Shown here: in pieces, positions 1 to 8,262 of the stretch
Numbering within the stretch: position 1 is the stretch's first letter
Layout: every line of letters starts with the position of its first letter
Assembly (NCBI RefSeq): GCF_036195045.1
Contig: NZ_CP108100.1
Location: 4,526,001-4,590,000 of the forward strand
DNA from: Streptomyces sp. NBC_00236
GTDB lineage: Bacteria > Actinomycetota > Actinomycetes > Streptomycetales > Streptomycetaceae
DNA length: 64,000 nucleotides
Direction of reading: 5' to 3'
Notes under the pieces: model-generated
Seen by the model: the letters and a program-made list of their open reading frames with translations, nothing else
Told to the model about the DNA's origin: nothing
The model's database searches: none
Made by a program: the position numbers and the translations under genes

Positions 1-659
1 GGGTCGCCTCCTTGTGCACCGGGGCGTTCGTGCTCGGTGCTGCGGGCCTGCTCGACGGCCGGCGGGCGACCACCCACTGGGCCCACGCCGCCGAGCTGAG
101 CGCCCGCCACCCGCTGGCAGAGGTCGACCCGGACGTCCTGTACACCGACAACGGCAGCGTCCTCACGTCCGCGGGCAAGGCCGCAGCGGTGGACCTCTGC
201 CTGCACCTGATCCACCTCGACCACGGGGCGTCCGTCGCCAACTCGGTCGCCCGCCGCCTCGTCATGCAGCCGCACCGGCCGGGCGGTCAGGCCCAGTTCG
301 CGTCCACCCCGGTGCAGGCCTCGGTCGACCACGCACTCGCCCAGCTGCTCGCCTGGGTCCAGCAGCGGCTGGACCAGCCGCTGTCGGTGACCGACATGGC
401 GCGGAAGGCGAACACGAGCCCGCGGCACCTCGGGCGGCAGTTCCGGTCGGTGATCGGGCAGACCCCGATCCAGTGGCTCCTGATCCAGCGGGTGCGCCGC
501 GCCCAGGAGTTGCTGGAGGCGACCGACGAGAGCATCGAGGCGGTCGCCGTCGCCACCGGCATGGGGACCGCCACGACGCTTCGGCGCCAGTTCAAGAAGA
601 TCGTCGGCGTCCCGCCGGACAGCTACCGGCGGGCGTTCCGTGGCGCGCGGCCGGCCTGA
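1..659 (+). CDS. GlxA-type AraC family transcriptional regulator (5' end cut off)
   Basis: The reading frame is open from the first bases of the window, so the true start lies upstream. The visible N-terminal part carries a CTGAF stretch followed by LLDGRRATTHW, which is the end of the DJ-1/PfpI-like domain of GlxA-type regulators. The last 105 residues or so form an AraC-type double helix-turn-helix (SVTDMARKANTSPRHLGRQF in the first helix pair, IEAVAVATGMG in the second). Members bind DNA as activators of catabolic or detoxification genes; the ligand is not evident. The first ATG/TTG inside the frame is internal and should not be taken as the start. The target gene is not visible, since the gene downstream is 244 nt away. 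Confidence 0.88.
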   Translation, partial: VASLCTGAFVLGAAGLLDGRRATTHWAHAAELSARHPLAEVDPDVLYTDNGSVLTSAGKAAAVDLCLHLIHLDHGASVANSVARRLVMQPHRPGGQAQFASTPVQASVDHALAQLLAWVQQRLDQPLSVTDMARKANTSPRHLGRQFRSVIGQTPIQWLLIQRVRRAQELLEATDESIEAVAVATGMGTATTLRRQFKKIVGVPPDSYRRAFRGARPA

Positions 660-903
660 CAGTTCCGGCCTGCGCTGACGGTCCCTGCCCGACAGTCCCG
701 GCCGGTGACGCCGGCCCGTCGCCACGCCAACCAGGCATAGCGAGAAGCCCGGCCCCTCAGGGCGGGGAGGAGTCACGCCCTGTTCGTACTCCTCCGACGA
801 GGCGCCGGCGGCGCTGTCCGGCGTGGCGATGTCCGGCTGACCGCCGGGCCGCCCGGCTGCCGGACCGCAGCAAGTGCCTGGAACATCCGTGCTAAGAACG
901 GGC

Positions 904-1641
904 ATGGAATTCAAGATCGAGCGGACCGACGCCCGCACCTGGCCGGATGAGCAGCTGAAGGAGCTCTTCAGCGAGGGATTTCCGGCGTTCATCAGCGCCG
1001 ACCGGCTGGTGAAGGAGTACATAGGCAGGGTCGGTGAGTGGTTCGCCGCTCTGGACCTCACTCTGGTGGACGAGTACGAGGTGCCGGTCGCGTCGGGCTG
1101 GGGTGTACCCATCCACTGGGACGGTCTGACCGAGACGCTCCCCACTGGGTACACCCAGGCCCTCGTCCGCGCGGTCGAAGGCCGGGAGCAGGGCACCGAA
1201 GCCAACACGCTGGTCGTCTGCGGAGCCGTCGTCACCCCGTCGCTCAAGGGGCGCGGGCTGGCAGGGGAGACGATCAGGGCTTTGCGCCGGACTGCCGGGG
1301 AAGCCGGCCTGACCCAGGTCATCGCGCCGGTCCGTCCGACGACGAAGGCCCGGTATCCGCTGACACCCATCCAGACCTTCATGCGGTGGAGCCGTGAGGA
1401 CGGCCTGGCCCTCGACCCGTGGATACGGACCCATCAGCGTCTCGGCGCCGAGATCCTCGCGGCGGCGCCCGCCTCGCAGACGATGACCGGCACCGTCGCC
1501 GAGTGGGAACGGTGGACGGGCCTGGCCCTTCCCGAGTCGGGCGACTACGTGATTCCGGACGGCTTGAGCCTGCTCCGGATCGACCGGTCCGCCGACCACG
1601 GCGTGTACCGGGAGCCCAACGTCTGGATGCGGCACAGCTGA
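904..1641 (+). CDS. GNAT-fold N-acetyltransferase-like protein, 245 aa
   Basis: The protein contains a motif-A-like segment, VVTPSLKGRGLAGETIRALR, around residues 108-127. Beta strand, R/Q-x-x-G-x-G/A loop and helix here are typical of the acetyl-CoA site of GNAT enzymes. The length (about 245 aa) fits the family, but substrate residues are not recognisable, so the acetylated molecule is unknown. I start it at ATG 904; an in-frame GTG at 874 would add ten residues of no recognisable character. There is no good Shine-Dalgarno. It is followed after 80 nt by a second, unrelated GNAT gene on the same strand, and both may be independently transcribed. Confidence 0.75.
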   Translation: MEFKIERTDARTWPDEQLKELFSEGFPAFISADRLVKEYIGRVGEWFAALDLTLVDEYEVPVASGWGVPIHWDGLTETLPTGYTQALVRAVEGREQGTEANTLVVCGAVVTPSLKGRGLAGETIRALRRTAGEAGLTQVIAPVRPTTKARYPLTPIQTFMRWSREDGLALDPWIRTHQRLGAEILAAAPASQTMTGTVAEWERWTGLALPESGDYVIPDGLSLLRIDRSADHGVYREPNVWMRHS

Positions 1642-1721
1642 GCGGGAGCGGGCCGGCCGGGCCAACTCCTCCTGAAGCGGGGCCGCTTCAGTGGTGTGCC
1701 GGGGCACCTAAGATCCCCGGT

Positions 1722-2117
1722 ATGGCGATCACGTACGAGTGGCGGGGTGACTTCGACAACGCGTCCCTCGACGCGTTGCACGCCGACGGTTTCGGCTCCC
1801 CGGTGAATCCGGCCGACTGGCGGGCACGGCTTGAGCGCCACAGCCTCGGCTGGGTCTGCGCCCGGCAGGACGGCTCTCTGGCGGGGTTCGTCAACGTGGT
1901 CTGGGACGGAGGAGCGCACGCGTTCATCCTGGACACGGTGGTGGCCCGGCATCTTCGGTCGAGAGGGATCGGCGCCGGGCTTGTCGCGGTTGCCGCGGAG
2001 GAAGCCCGTGCCGCGAAGTGCACGTGGCTTCACGTCGACTTCGAAGAGCATCTGCGCGCGTTCTACTTCGGCGCCTGCGGCTTCCGGGAAACGGCGGCGG
2101 GCCTGATCGCCCTCTGA
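1722..2117 (+). CDS. GNAT family N-acetyltransferase, 131 aa
   Basis: This is a compact single-domain GNAT protein. Residues 63-85 hold the acetyl-CoA segment with VVARHLRSRGIGAGLVAVA (R-x-x-G-I-G signature), and the C-terminal FYFGACGFRE is the usual GNAT beta-6/beta-7 region. The start is ATG 1722. A TAAGAT hexamer at 1709-1714 lies 7 nt before it, so the transcript is probably leaderless, and upstream in-frame starts would lie inside the preceding gene. The substrate is unknown. The next gene (2210) converges on it. Confidence 0.85.
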   Translation: MAITYEWRGDFDNASLDALHADGFGSPVNPADWRARLERHSLGWVCARQDGSLAGFVNVVWDGGAHAFILDTVVARHLRSRGIGAGLVAVAAEEARAAKCTWLHVDFEEHLRAFYFGACGFRETAAGLIAL

Positions 2118-2209
2118 TGCCACCGCCCCGCGCCATTGCCGGGGCCGGGGGTTAGGGCGAAGGACCGCTGGAACGCGCCGCCCTCCGGAGAACGGACACC
2201 GGCCGTATC

Positions 2210-3043
2210 TCAGCGGAAGGACGCGGCGTTCTCCGCAACCCACTGCCGGAACGGCCGGGCCGGGGCCCCGGTGACCTGCGGAACCGTGTCGCGTACCGCC
2301 AGCAGCTCGTCGTTGACGTCTCCGCCCGTGACGTCGAGCACCGCGTCCGCGGCCTCCGCTCCGAAGACCGCGGCCATCCGGGCGTGGGCCTGCCGGCGGC
2401 TGATCTCGGCGAAGGGCACTTCCCGGCCCAGCGCTGCCGCGACGGCCTCGGCCTGCTGGCGGGCCGACACCGGTTCCGGGCCGGTCAGGGCATACGTGCG
2501 TCCCTGGTGGCCGGGCTCGGTCAGGGCCACCCGTGCCACCGACGCGATGTCCGCGGGATGGATGGTCGGCAGTGCGGTGTCCGCGTACGGTGCGCGGACG
2601 GTCTCGTGCTCACGGACCGAGGCCGCCCACATCAGGGTGTTCGAGGCGAACTGGGTCGGCCGCAGGATCGTCCAGGCCATACCGCTCTCCTTGAGCAACT
2701 GCTCCACCGCCAGGTTCTCCTGGGCGGGGACGAGGTGCGGATGGGTCAGGGCGGTGATCGACGACACCAGCACCACGTGCCGCACGCCCGCCTGCCGCGC
2801 GGCTTCGAGGATGTCGGCGTCCGGCCCCAGACGCGATACGAGAAACAGCGCACGCACCCCCTCCAGCGCGGCCTTCAACGACGCCGGCTCCGCGAAGTCG
2901 CCCTGCACGGCCTCGACTCCTTCGGGGAAGGCGGCCTGTGCGGCGTGACGGGTGAGCCCTCTCAGCGGCCCGGCGCCATCTGCGTGCAGCTCCTTCAGCA
3001 GCGCGCTGCCGATGTTTCCGGTGGCTCCGGTCACGAGGATCAT
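2210..3043 (-). CDS. NmrA-like NAD(P)-binding protein (atypical SDR), 277 aa
   Basis: The N-terminus MILVTGATGNIGSALL is a classic TGxxGxxG dinucleotide-binding loop (residues 1-16). RGLTRH at about residues 28-33 and VQGDFAEP at about 46-53 are the next conserved Rossmann elements. SSITAL and the later PTQFASN segment resemble NmrA/QOR2-type proteins, which lack the full YxxxK catalytic pair of classical SDRs. Such proteins act as NAD(P)H-dependent quinone reductases or redox-sensing regulators; which applies here cannot be told. It is a single gene read towards the upstream GNAT genes, with no partner in an operon. Confidence 0.85.
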   Translation of the reverse strand: MILVTGATGNIGSALLKELHADGAGPLRGLTRHAAQAAFPEGVEAVQGDFAEPASLKAALEGVRALFLVSRLGPDADILEAARQAGVRHVVLVSSITALTHPHLVPAQENLAVEQLLKESGMAWTILRPTQFASNTLMWAASVREHETVRAPYADTALPTIHPADIASVARVALTEPGHQGRTYALTGPEPVSARQQAEAVAAALGREVPFAEISRRQAHARMAAVFGAEAADAVLDVTGGDVNDELLAVRDTVPQVTGAPARPFRQWVAENAASFR

Positions 3044-3173
3044 GAGCGTGTTCTCCCGGCGTCGGTGTTCATCGGTGTTCGGCCGAGGGACACGCTAGAA
3101 GCTCAATCGTGCTTCAGGTCAAGGGCCGTTGAGCACGCCTGCCGGGCATTCGTACCGAGTCGGGACGCCGGTC

Positions 3174-3227
3174 GACGCAGACGCGCAGTGCCCCTACCGG
3201 CTGGTAGGGGCACTGCGCGTCTGCGTC
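3174..3227 (-). terminator. Perfect 25-bp hairpin, terminator of the hydrolase gene
   Basis: Arms 3174-3198 and 3203-3227 are exact reverse complements around a 4-nt loop. It sits just past the stop of the hydrolase gene (3275) in its reading direction. There is no T tract, which is common for Streptomyces terminators. Confidence 0.8.
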
Positions 3228-3274
3228 CGGCGGTAGCGCCTACCGTCCGCTGACGGCGTGGCGTCCGGGCCGCC

Positions 3275-4012
3275 TCACTTCAGATGGCGGATGAAGAACC
3301 GGGCCGCGTCGTCCCCGGCGAACTGCGGGACGCCGGTGTGACCGCCCATATTGGCGTGCAGCGTCTTCTCCTCGGACCCGAAGGCGTCGAAGAGGTCCAG
3401 GGCCGCCTGCCGGTCGTTTCCCTCGTCGTCCCACTGCAACAGGACGTGCAGCGGAATGGTGACCCGGCGGGCCTCCTCGAACGTGGCACGCGGCACGAAA
3501 CTCCCGGCGAAGAGGCCGGCGGCCGCGATGCGCGGCTCGACCACCGCCAGCCGGATGCCGAGGGAGATGACGCCCCCCGAGTACCCGACCGGGCCGCCGA
3601 TTCCGGGCAGCGAAAGGAGGGCGTCCAGGGCCGCCTGCCATTCCGGGACCGCCTGGTCGACCAGCGGGAGGACGAGTGCGTCGATGATCTCGTCGCTGAC
3701 CGGCTCGCCGGCCTCCAACGCCCGGCGCAGGCCGGCGCGGGCCCGGTCCACGACGGGCAGGCGGGGCCGGTCGCCGCTTCCCGGGAGCTCGATGGTGGCC
3801 GTGGCGAAGCCCTGCGCCGCGGAGTGCCGGGCCCGGGCCGCCAGCCGCGGGTACATCCTGTCCAGTCCGAGGGGAGGGTGGCCGAGCAGGATCAGCGGCG
3901 ACGGTGACGAGGACGCCGGTACGGGCGTCCACAGGATGCCGGGGATCTCGCCGAGCGTGAATGCGCGTTCGAGAACGCCGTCGTCGAGGTGCTGTTCGGA
4001 AGTGAACTGCAT
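3275..4012 (-). CDS. Alpha/beta hydrolase (dienelactone hydrolase-like), 245 aa
   Basis: The nucleophile elbow is GYSGG near residues 148-152, followed by the helix start VISLGIRLA. LILLGHPPLG near the N-terminus supplies the oxyanion region and HANMGGHTG near residue 223 supplies the likely catalytic His, so the triad is plausible (Ser, Asp, His). The sequence resembles bacterial dienelactone hydrolase/BAAT-type enzymes that cleave esters or lactones in the cytoplasm; no signal peptide is seen. ATG 4012 has a GAAAGG ribosome-binding site 8 nt upstream. The gene stands alone, bounded downstream by a strong hairpin at 3174-3227. Confidence 0.82.
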   Translation of the reverse strand: MQFTSEQHLDDGVLERAFTLGEIPGILWTPVPASSSPSPLILLGHPPLGLDRMYPRLAARARHSAAQGFATATIELPGSGDRPRLPVVDRARAGLRRALEAGEPVSDEIIDALVLPLVDQAVPEWQAALDALLSLPGIGGPVGYSGGVISLGIRLAVVEPRIAAAGLFAGSFVPRATFEEARRVTIPLHVLLQWDDEGNDRQAALDLFDAFGSEEKTLHANMGGHTGVPQFAGDDAARFFIRHLK

Positions 4013-4175
4013 GGTCGTGCCTTTCGGGAGTGCCCAGATGCGGCGCTCCCGGACGACCTATCGCCCGACCATGACTCCGGAAGGGAGCACCCATGTCGAT
4101 ACTGCGTTCACGGGTACCACCTCCTCGTTCTCTCGCACGGCCTCCGGGAGAGTAGCAGCGGCTCGGCGTGGCCCG

Positions 4176-5270
4176 TCAACGGGTTTTCGGGGCCTGCGGG
4201 AGCTCCACGACGTCGGCGACCACGCAGCTGACGTTGTCGGGGCCGCCGGAGCCGTTGGCGAGGGCGACGAGCTCGCGGACCGCGTCTTCGGGCTCACCGA
4301 TCCCGTGGAGCACCCGGTGGATCTCCTCGGCCGGCACAACGGCCGACAGCCCGTCGGAGCAGAGCAGGTAGCGGTCTCCCTGCTGAGCGTCCTGGAGACG
4401 CATGTCGGGGGTGCCGTCCGCGCCCTGACCCAGGGCGCGGATCAGCAGGGAGCGCTGGGGGTGGGAGGCGGCTTCTTCCGGGCCGATGCGTCCTTCGTCG
4501 ATCATCGACTGCACCACGGTGTGGTCGTGGGTGATCTGGAACAGCTCCCCGTCGCGCAGGAGGTGGACGCGGGAGTCGCCGATATGGACGAGGGCCAGCT
4601 GAGTGCCGGTCCAGAGCATCGCGGTGAGTGTGGTTCCGGCCGCTTCGGAGGACGGACCGGCTCCGGAAACGCCGTGCACGGCCTGCTCGGCGCGGCCGAT
4701 CGCGGCTTCGAGGGCGTTGAGGAGACTGCCCGCCGGGATGCCGGCGGTTTCGAGGCTCTTGAGCGCGTCGACAGCGGCGGCGCTCGCGGGCGCACCTCCG
4801 CTGCCGAAGCCATCGGCGACGGCGAGCAGACGGGACCCCGCGTAGGCGGTGTCCTGGTTGCTCTCGCGGACGAGGCCGGTGTCGGAAAGTGCGGCGTATC
4901 GGATACCCAGGGGCTTGGTGAGCGCAGACATGGCGGGGTCCTTCCAGGAGAGGTGGTCGATGAGGAAGGTGGCCAGGTCCCGCCGTGCGGCGATGTCGGC
5001 TTCGACCTGGGCCCAGAACGCGCGGACCTCCTCTGCTGCCGGACCCGCCTCCAGAGCGCAGACCTGCTGGATACGAGCGAGAGGCATCCCGAGCCGTCGC
5101 AGCCAGGCGACCAGCCGGGCCTGATCCAGTTGGGCCGGTGCGTACAGGCGGTAGCCGGTCACCGCGTCGACGCGGGCGGGTGTCAGCAGCCCGAGTTCGT
5201 CGTAGAGGCGCAGCGCCTTCGGCGACAGCCGGGACGCCTTCGCGAACGTCCCGATGGTCAGCAGCTCCAT
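4176..5270 (-). CDS. MerR-type regulator fused to a PP2C protein phosphatase, 364 aa
   Basis: Residues 1-75 form a MerR DNA-binding domain (TIGTFAKASRLSPKALRLYD, then TGYRLYAPAQLDQ), and 76-115 are a dimerisation helix. From about residue 122 the chain becomes a PP2C phosphatase. The metal-binding positions are all present: NQD (D140), VADG (D153), SDG (D306) and GGPDN (D345), together with GTTLTAML and HIGDSR. The second motif reads DGFGSGG instead of the usual DGMGG. The fusion suggests that phosphatase activity, or a phosphoprotein or metal signal, is linked to promoter control. An inverted repeat sits about 65-95 nt upstream of the start, consistent with autoregulation. No STPK gene is adjacent. 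Confidence 0.88.
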   Translation of the reverse strand: MELLTIGTFAKASRLSPKALRLYDELGLLTPARVDAVTGYRLYAPAQLDQARLVAWLRRLGMPLARIQQVCALEAGPAAEEVRAFWAQVEADIAARRDLATFLIDHLSWKDPAMSALTKPLGIRYAALSDTGLVRESNQDTAYAGSRLLAVADGFGSGGAPASAAAVDALKSLETAGIPAGSLLNALEAAIGRAEQAVHGVSGAGPSSEAAGTTLTAMLWTGTQLALVHIGDSRVHLLRDGELFQITHDHTVVQSMIDEGRIGPEEAASHPQRSLLIRALGQGADGTPDMRLQDAQQGDRYLLCSDGLSAVVPAEEIHRVLHGIGEPEDAVRELVALANGSGGPDNVSCVVADVVELPQAPKTR

Positions 5271-5333
5271 GCCCGTTCCTCCTCATACCGGGCGCGTCGC
5301 CCGGCACCACCGATGCTGTGGGCTCCCCCAAGG

Positions 5334-5367
5334 TGAAGGTCAACCAAGGGGCCCTGGTTGACCTCCA
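5334..5367. promoter_or_regulatory. Inverted repeat, candidate operator of the MerR-PP2C gene
   Basis: Arms 5337-5346 and 5355-5364 (core GGTCAACCA / TGGTTGACC) are complementary over 10 bp with an 8-bp centre. TTGACC occurs on both strands. It lies between the NUDIX stop and the MerR-PP2C start, where a MerR protein would control its own promoter. This is inference from position and symmetry. Confidence 0.5.
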
Positions 5368-5397
5368 TCCGGCACCCGGCCCGAGCAACGGGCAAGG

Positions 5398-5901
5398 TCA
5401 GGACCGCGCAGCCCGGAACGCGAGGTACCGGCTGAAGGCCTCGTGGCTGTCGGGCGTGAAGCGCCACTCCAGGAGGGCCGACCGCAGCTCCGCTTCGCTC
5501 AGCCAGCCGTGCCAGGCGACCTCGTCGGCATCGGCGGCCACGGTGTCGGGCACCACGGTTTCGTGGACGCCGAGCCAGTGAGGGCTCAAGCCGCTGCGGT
5601 TGAGGAACGTGAACAGCAAGCGCGGCAGCACCCGCACGCCCAGCTCTTCGGCCAGCTCCCGCGCGGCGGCCTCTTCATAGGACTCTCCGACACCCACGGC
5701 GCCGCCGACCACGACCTCGTAGCACCCGGGAAAGCGCGACAGCCCCTCCGACCGCCGGTGAACGAGGATCCGACCGCGCGCATCACGGCACACCGTCACG
5801 GCGACCCGGTGCAGCCAGCCCTCCCGGACGGCCCGCCGGCGGCTGACCACCGGCCCCAGCACACGGTCCTGATCGTCGACACGCTCCACGAGTTCGTCCA
5901 C
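5398..5901 (-). CDS. NUDIX hydrolase, 167 aa
   Basis: The NUDIX box runs GGAVGVGESYEEAAARELAE then ELGV (roughly residues 66-89), with the G-x5-E-x7-REUxEExGU spacing intact. The upstream region DELVERVDDQDRVLGPV is typical of the isopentenyl-diphosphate isomerase-like NUDIX group that hydrolyses nucleoside or other diphosphates. I choose GTG 5901 because the family begins with this DELV segment. The frame stays open to ATG 6003, which would add 34 Arg-rich residues. GTG 5913 is another option. The substrate is unknown. The gene lies between the a/b hydrolase (6046-6969) and the MerR-PP2C gene, all on the minus strand. Confidence 0.85.
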   Translation of the reverse strand: MDELVERVDDQDRVLGPVVSRRRAVREGWLHRVAVTVCRDARGRILVHRRSEGLSRFPGCYEVVVGGAVGVGESYEEAAARELAEELGVRVLPRLLFTFLNRSGLSPHWLGVHETVVPDTVAADADEVAWHGWLSEAELRSALLEWRFTPDSHEAFSRYLAFRAARS

Positions 5902-6045
5902 GACGGACACCCTGGCAGAGCCCACTGACAAACCCGCCTCTCGCGCTCGGTCATCGAGGCTGAGCACGACAGGCGTCGTCGTACGCCGACGGACCGTCTG
6001 CAATCGGCCCGTGACCGCTGCGCCAGAGGTTGCGAACGCTCCTGC

Positions 6046-6969
6046 TCATCGCTCCCGTACGTGACCGGTGCCGACCAGGGCCCCGAGGTGGCCGGCGAGG
6101 AAGCGGGCGGCACGGTCGAGTGCGGCGTCCGCCTCGTCGAGACGCCCGTACTCCGTCTGATAGACGTGCGGGAGACCCGGCCCGATCTCCAGCGTGGCCT
6201 CGACATCGGCGGCACCTGCGCGGGCGGCCAGGCGGACCGCGTCGTCGAGCAGCACCTCGTCCGCGCCGACCTGCACGAGCATCGGGGGCAGGCCGGCGAG
6301 GTCGGCGAACACCGGGCTCGCCAGGGGGTGGTCGCGGTTGCCCGATCCGATGTAGAGATCCGCGTACGCGCGCACGTCGGCCTCCGTGAAGATCGGGTCG
6401 GCGTCTTCCTTGGTGCGCATGCTCTCTCCGGAGAGGGTGAGGTCGACCCACGGGGAGAAGACCACCACGGCAGCCGGCTGCGGCAGCCCGGCCTCGCGGG
6501 CGGCGAGCAGGGTGGCGATGCTCAGGCCGCCACCGGCCGAGTCACCTGCCACGACGATCTCTCGCGGGTCGGCTCCGGTCGCCAGCAGGTCGCGGTAGGC
6601 GGCGAGTCCGTCGTCGACCGCCGCAGGGAAGGGGTGCTCGGGAGCCAGCCGATAGTCCACCGATGTCGCTCGCAGTCCGGTGCGGGCGGCGAGTTCACCG
6701 GCCAGGCCGGTGTGGGTGTCCGATGAGCCGATGACGTAGCCGCCGCCATGGAGGTAGAGGAGCCGTCCGCGGTCTGCCGCTCCGGCCGGCTCCAGGTCCA
6801 GGGCGGGCCGCCCGCCCAGGACGGTCCTGCGGGTGGCGACGCCTTCCGGAGCCGGCCGCGTCATGGCCGCGGCGAACGAGCCGCGCATCTCGGCGGGGGT
6901 GGGCTGCGTCTCTGGGCGCGGGACGGAGCGGAGCCGGGCGACGAGGGCTTGGCGCTGGCGTCGGGACAT
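6046..6969 (-). CDS. Alpha/beta hydrolase of the hormone-sensitive lipase family, 307 aa
   Basis: The oxyanion motif HGGGYVIGSSDTH (around residue 74) and nucleophile motif GDSAGGG (around residue 143) define the HSL/arylesterase family. FSPWVDLT and the C-terminal GLPHVYQ supply the usual Asp/His context. It is a cytoplasmic carboxylesterase-type enzyme acting on small acyl esters. ATG 6969 begins MSRRQRQALVARLRSVPRP; upstream in-frame codons would run through the operator palindromes. It is transcribed divergently from a MarR gene, and the shared intergenic region carries three copies of one palindrome, so it is probably the main target of that repressor. Confidence 0.87.
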   Translation of the reverse strand: MSRRQRQALVARLRSVPRPETQPTPAEMRGSFAAAMTRPAPEGVATRRTVLGGRPALDLEPAGAADRGRLLYLHGGGYVIGSSDTHTGLAGELAARTGLRATSVDYRLAPEHPFPAAVDDGLAAYRDLLATGADPREIVVAGDSAGGGLSIATLLAAREAGLPQPAAVVVFSPWVDLTLSGESMRTKEDADPIFTEADVRAYADLYIGSGNRDHPLASPVFADLAGLPPMLVQVGADEVLLDDAVRLAARAGAADVEATLEIGPGLPHVYQTEYGRLDEADAALDRAARFLAGHLGALVGTGHVRER

Positions 6970-7002
6970 GGTGGGCCTCCATCGGGTCGGGATGCGAGGA
7001 TG

Positions 7003-7065
7003 GATTCCTCGGAATCCATCTGTCCATGCCCAACCGGATTCCCGGGAAGATGATTCCCGGGAATC
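7003..7065. promoter_or_regulatory. Three copies of GATTCCNNGGAATC between hydrolase and marR genes
   Basis: Sites are 7003-7016 (GATTCC TC GGAATC), 7037-7050 (GATTCC CG GGAAGA, one imperfect half) and 7052-7065 (GATTCC CG GGAATC). Sites 2 and 3 are 15 bp apart and site 3 ends 5 bp before the marR ribosome-binding site. The sequence shows the symmetry directly; assignment to the adjacent MarR protein is inference from divergent arrangement. Confidence 0.75.
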
Positions 7066-7078
7066 TACTGGAGGTTTT

Positions 7079-7525
7079 GTGAGCCACGTCACGCCGGCCT
7101 TCCTTGATCTCGTCCGCGTCGAGACCCGGCTCTACAACGCCGTAAGCGCCCGGCTGCGTGCCGAACACGGTCTGGTGCTGGGTCAGTTCGAGTTCCTGCA
7201 GATCATCGACCGGGTGGACGGGTGTCGCGTGCTCGACATCGTGGGTGAGCTGGCGATCACCGTGGGGGCCGTCAGTAAGGCGGTCGACCGGCTGGTGGCC
7301 GCGGGCTGGTGCGTGCGGGTCGCCCACCCGCAGGACCGCCGCTCCTCCGTGCTGCGCCTCACGATCGAGGGCGAGAAGGTGCTGGCGGCCTCCCGGCCCG
7401 TGGTGGAGGGCGCGCTCGCCTCGCTGACGCGGACGGTTCCCGCCGCCGACATCGAGCGCCTTGCCACCACCCTGGCCGCTCTCCGTGCGAGCCTTGAGGC
7501 GGACGGCCAGGGTCAACCGGGCTGA
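7079..7525 (+). CDS. MarR family transcriptional regulator, 148 aa
   Basis: This is a winged-helix MarR protein. LGQFEFLQIIDRVDGCRVLD leads into the recognition helix region ITVGAVSKAVDRLVAAGW (residues about 58-80), and the wing is HPQDRRSSVLRLT. It is likely a dimeric ligand-responsive repressor. The start is GTG 7079 with GGAGG at 7070-7074. Longer forms of the frame would read through the operator region. It is divergent from the HSL-type esterase, which is the likely regulated gene, and the GATTCCNNGGAATC sites cover both promoters. Confidence 0.9.
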   Translation: MSHVTPAFLDLVRVETRLYNAVSARLRAEHGLVLGQFEFLQIIDRVDGCRVLDIVGELAITVGAVSKAVDRLVAAGWCVRVAHPQDRRSSVLRLTIEGEKVLAASRPVVEGALASLTRTVPAADIERLATTLAALRASLEADGQGQPG

Positions 7526-7704
7526 GGGTCCGTGCGGAGTCGGCTGAATACCGCAGGGGCCGGGCGGCGGCAACCGGCGCGCTGGGCCCCGGGGGAGCGG
7601 CCTCCTTGGGTGGGCCCTGCCGGTGCGGTCACGGCGGAGGTCGCGCTCGGACGGCAATTGCCGTGCGCGGCCCCGGTCGCCCGTCCGAGTGGTACGGCAC
7701 ACTT

Positions 7705-7730
7705 TTGCAAGCACCTGCTTGCAATAGTTA
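7705..7730. promoter_or_regulatory. 20-bp palindrome overlapping the promoter of the XRE gene
   Basis: TTGCAAGCA and TGCTTGCAA (7705-7713 and 7716-7724) form a perfect palindrome with a 2-bp centre. TAGTTA at 7725-7730 follows directly and fits a -10 box for the gene starting at 7755. A repressor here would block the promoter, so autorepression by the XRE protein is likely but inferred. Confidence 0.65.
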
Positions 7731-7754
7731 GCGCCATGGGTCCACTATCGACGT

Positions 7755-8219
7755 ATGGCCTCACTCAACGTCGGCAATCTCGGCGAGTACCTGCGCGAGC
7801 AGCGCCGTACCGCGCAGCTGTCGCTGCGGCAGCTCGCCGATGCCGCCGGGGTGTCCAATCCCTACCTCAGCCAGATCGAGCGCGGGCTGCGCAAGCCCAG
7901 TGCCGAGGTCCTCCAGCAGGTCGCCAAGGCGCTGCGGATCTCTGCCGAGACCCTGTACGTACGGGCCGGGATCCTGGATGAGCGGGAGCGGGACGAGCTG
8001 GAGACGCGGGCGGTGATTCTCGCCGATCCGTCGATCAACGAGCGGCAGAAGAGCGTGCTGCTGCAGATCTACGCCTCCTTCCGCAAGGAGAACGGGTTCG
8101 AGGACGAGCCCGTGGACCCCGCGGACGCCGAGGGGCACCCATCCGGTGCGGATGAGCCCTTCAGTGCCGACGGCAGTGCTGCCGATACAGGTTCAAAGCC
8201 TTCAAAACCCTCACAGTGA
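7755..8219 (+). CDS. XRE family helix-turn-helix regulator, 154 aa
   Basis: Residues 8-70 are a Cro/C1-type HTH (LGEYLREQRRTAQLSLRQLA, then VSNPYLSQIERGLRKPSAEV). Residues 70-115 are a helical segment ending in LLQIYASFRKENG. The Ser/Asp-rich C-terminal tail (about 40 residues) looks disordered. It lies directly before an HbhA-like gene and a DUF2516 gene, the same order as I recall for Rv0474-hbhA-Rv0476 in Mycobacterium tuberculosis. A palindrome over its own -10 region suggests autoregulation. Signal and other targets are unknown. Confidence 0.9.
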   Translation: MASLNVGNLGEYLREQRRTAQLSLRQLADAAGVSNPYLSQIERGLRKPSAEVLQQVAKALRISAETLYVRAGILDERERDELETRAVILADPSINERQKSVLLQIYASFRKENGFEDEPVDPADAEGHPSGADEPFSADGSAADTGSKPSKPSQ

Positions 8220-8262
8220 GTCACTGAATCACTGAGTCTGATGATCCGGGAGGACCACAGTC

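Noticed and set aside
3351..5336. A 661-residue plus-strand open frame
   Set aside because: It lies antisense to the hydrolase and MerR-PP2C genes, which have clear domains; the long frame is a GC effect.
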